Source: Chiridota heheva
Lineage: Eukaryota > Echinodermata > Holothuroidea > Apodida > Chiridotidae
Direction of reading: 5' to 3'
Assembly: GCA_020152595.1 (NCBI GenBank)
Contig: JAIGNY010004429.1
Span: 187,501 to 251,500, forward strand
DNA length: 64,000 bases
Positions within the stretch are counted from its first letter, which is position 1. Every line of letters begins with the position of its first letter. The position numbers and the translations under genes are program-made. Shown here in pieces: positions 1 through 64,000 of the stretch. Under the pieces are notes generated by a model, which had not been told where the DNA came from, made no database searches, and saw nothing but the letters and a program-made list of their open reading frames with translations.

Positions 1-836
1 TAATAATGAACATTTTGTACAATATACGATGGCACTGAAGTATTTGTTAGTGGCAAATAACATTTTCTTTGGAATAAGAATTACTCACCTGCAGGTTCTG
101 AGATTGCTGAGATTCTAATGTCCTAAATTCAGATTTAAATATAAGTGCAGGCCGGTCCCACACAGTGGTGCTTCTATCTCTAATGACTAGATTACGAAAC
201 ATTCACATTTTGAATAAAAAGGGTATTGGGGGCCACCCGACTTTCACCGCAATTATATTATGCACTTTAAAGCATTTTAGAAAAAAGATTCCGTTTGATT
301 AAAATTATAATAATTTTGTATTACGGATTCTTAATAATGAGAAATATGTCTATTAGATTCTTAGTGATCCAAATGTTTTTGTTGATGTTTTTGACCATTA
401 ATTTTCCAACTGTTATGTTTTTGACCAAATATTTTCCAACTGTCATATTTTCAACAACAAATTTTCCAACTGTCATTTTTTGACCACACATTTTTCAACT
501 GTCTACTTTCTTGACCACAAATCTTAAATCTGTAATGTTTTTTTTTTTTTTTCCACAACCCCCTCCCCTCTTCCTGCACACACACACACACCCGGTCGCG
601 ACGTCACTGTAGCCATCTGTGCCTGGTGTGGTCGGATGTCTGATACCAAAATCTGTCGAAATTGTTAACTTCCACAATTTGTACTTTCACTCACTTGTAT
701 TATAAGATAGGAATCAATACTAAAGAACAAAATAATCCCTGTTGGTAGCTTTACATTCCTTGTATTATTCTTCAACATCAATGGATGGCAAAATGTTTCT
801 CTCATCTAATTGTGAACCATATTAATCTAATTTCAG
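1..836. other. Upstream region with short repeats
   Basis: No gene was recognised. A degenerate tandem repeat of about 30 bp (TTTTCCAACTGT core, roughly five copies) lies at 376-535, followed by a T-run and a short CA run near 577. The acceptor at 836 implies that at least the 3' part is intron; no promoter could be identified. Confidence 0.5.
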
Positions 837-862
837 GTCCTTAGAATTTGTTGGCACTGGAA

Positions 863-63329
<62,467 letters not shown>

Positions 63330-64000
63330 TATTACATGCAAAGATGTGAAAGATAGTCAAACTTACGCTATATGTAAAATTGACTCCTCATTTTGTTCAT
63401 TGATTAAATGTAAGACGTAGTATGTATTAAAGAGAATACAAATATCACACCAATTTGAAAAAAATAATAATAACGCATTTTGCCCAAGGACACCAGCGTC
63501 ACGGTACTAAGGCGATCGTTTCCCTCGTTTTTGCTCCTAATCGATGGAGGGGAAGACTCCAGTTGTCAATCTGAACAAATAAATATTGTTTATGTTAATA
63601 GCTATCAACTTATATGCTTAGGTACTCCAAAATCATCCCATGGTTTCGCCACACGAATTTCCACGTGCACGCCTAATCGATTACATCTCATTATATCATG
63701 ATTGCATCACATCAAGTACATTCTTCTTGAGTTCTTTCCCATTTTTGCCGTGCACACAAAATAAAGGTCAAAACCGATGTCGAACTCTGCAGCAATTTGG
63801 AATTGTTGTAGATTAAATTGAATGAACTGATTATATTTATTTCTTCAAGGGTTTTCTATGACATTTTATCAATTGCTATTCGTCAACTTGTACATACAAC
63901 TGAATAAGAACTTTCCTATCACGCATCAAATTCAAAGAAAAAGAATAATATAAGTCGCTACTTTATCAGCATGTTAGTTCTTCTTCATATCTTTTAGATG
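63330..64000. other. 3' UTR and downstream flank
   Basis: Follows the Ig7 stop codon. Contains the two AATAAA sites; no further gene recognised up to the window end. Confidence 0.4.
63578..63765 (+). promoter_or_regulatory. Candidate polyadenylation signals
   Basis: AATAAA occurs at 63578 and at 63760, about 250 and 430 bases after the stop codon. Either could serve as the 3' end signal of the Ig gene. No transcript evidence is available. Confidence 0.4.

Overview
The window is animal nuclear DNA. It is AT-rich and intron-rich, with very long (TA)n and (ATT)n microsatellites, tRNA-derived and foldback repeats, and pieces of at least three non-LTR retrotransposon lineages (an RNase H-bearing I-group element, a Jockey-like element, and an L2/CR1-like element whose 3' end ends in an (ATT)n tail). 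This mix, with phase-1 Ig exons, suggests an invertebrate, perhaps a marine deuterostome such as an echinoderm. The species cannot be fixed from sequence alone.

I can assemble one gene, on the + strand, running from a signal-peptide exon (ATG at 863) to a terminal Ig exon with a stop at 63327-63329. I find 24 exons outside the central array plus nine copies of one exon inside it. Every junction is phase 1, and every internal exon outside the array is a multiple of three. The predicted product is a secreted protein. From the N-terminus it has a signal peptide, a Ser/Thr/Gln/Asp-rich region with a 7-residue repeat, then Ig1-Ig2 and Ig3-Ig4, each pair joined by a 15-nt microexon. An acidic Thr/Ala/Glu/Asp-rich stalk follows, then Ig5, Ig6 and Ig7. 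Several exons are only 15-33 nt. With seven intact array copies included, the joined reading frame is 1341 codons plus stop. No transmembrane segment was seen.

The centre (27618-46667) is a 19-kb array of nine tandem units of about 1.5-2.4 kb. Each unit carries one copy of a 114-nt stalk exon (38 residues). Units 2-8 have an intact copy. The first and last copies carry a +1 and a -1 frameshift. Six of the nine units also carry the same 5'-truncated L2/CR1-like LINE 3' end at the same site, so the insertion preceded or accompanied amplification.

The introns are repeat-rich. 1.3-3.9 kb holds a foldback/tandem composite between two TA tracts. 10.5-12.8 kb holds a tRNA-SINE and a Jockey-like LINE piece. 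13.2-15.2 kb is a 2-kb microsatellite. 17.4-20.3 kb holds two diverged repeat families. 49.8-55.2 kb holds a nearly complete but decayed I-group LINE in antisense. 57.0-58.8 kb holds a decayed LINE interrupted by a 40-unit, 22-bp minisatellite that grew out of its YADD codons. TA- and TTAA-flanked MITE-like elements lie at 22.8 and 61.9 kb.

The most interesting reading is a secreted Ig-family gene built like a micro-exon gene. Because all internal exons are symmetric, almost any subset could be skipped without losing frame, and the stalk exon has been multiplied by recent tandem duplication. Function, for example as a variable immune or recognition protein, is inference. RNA evidence would decide it.
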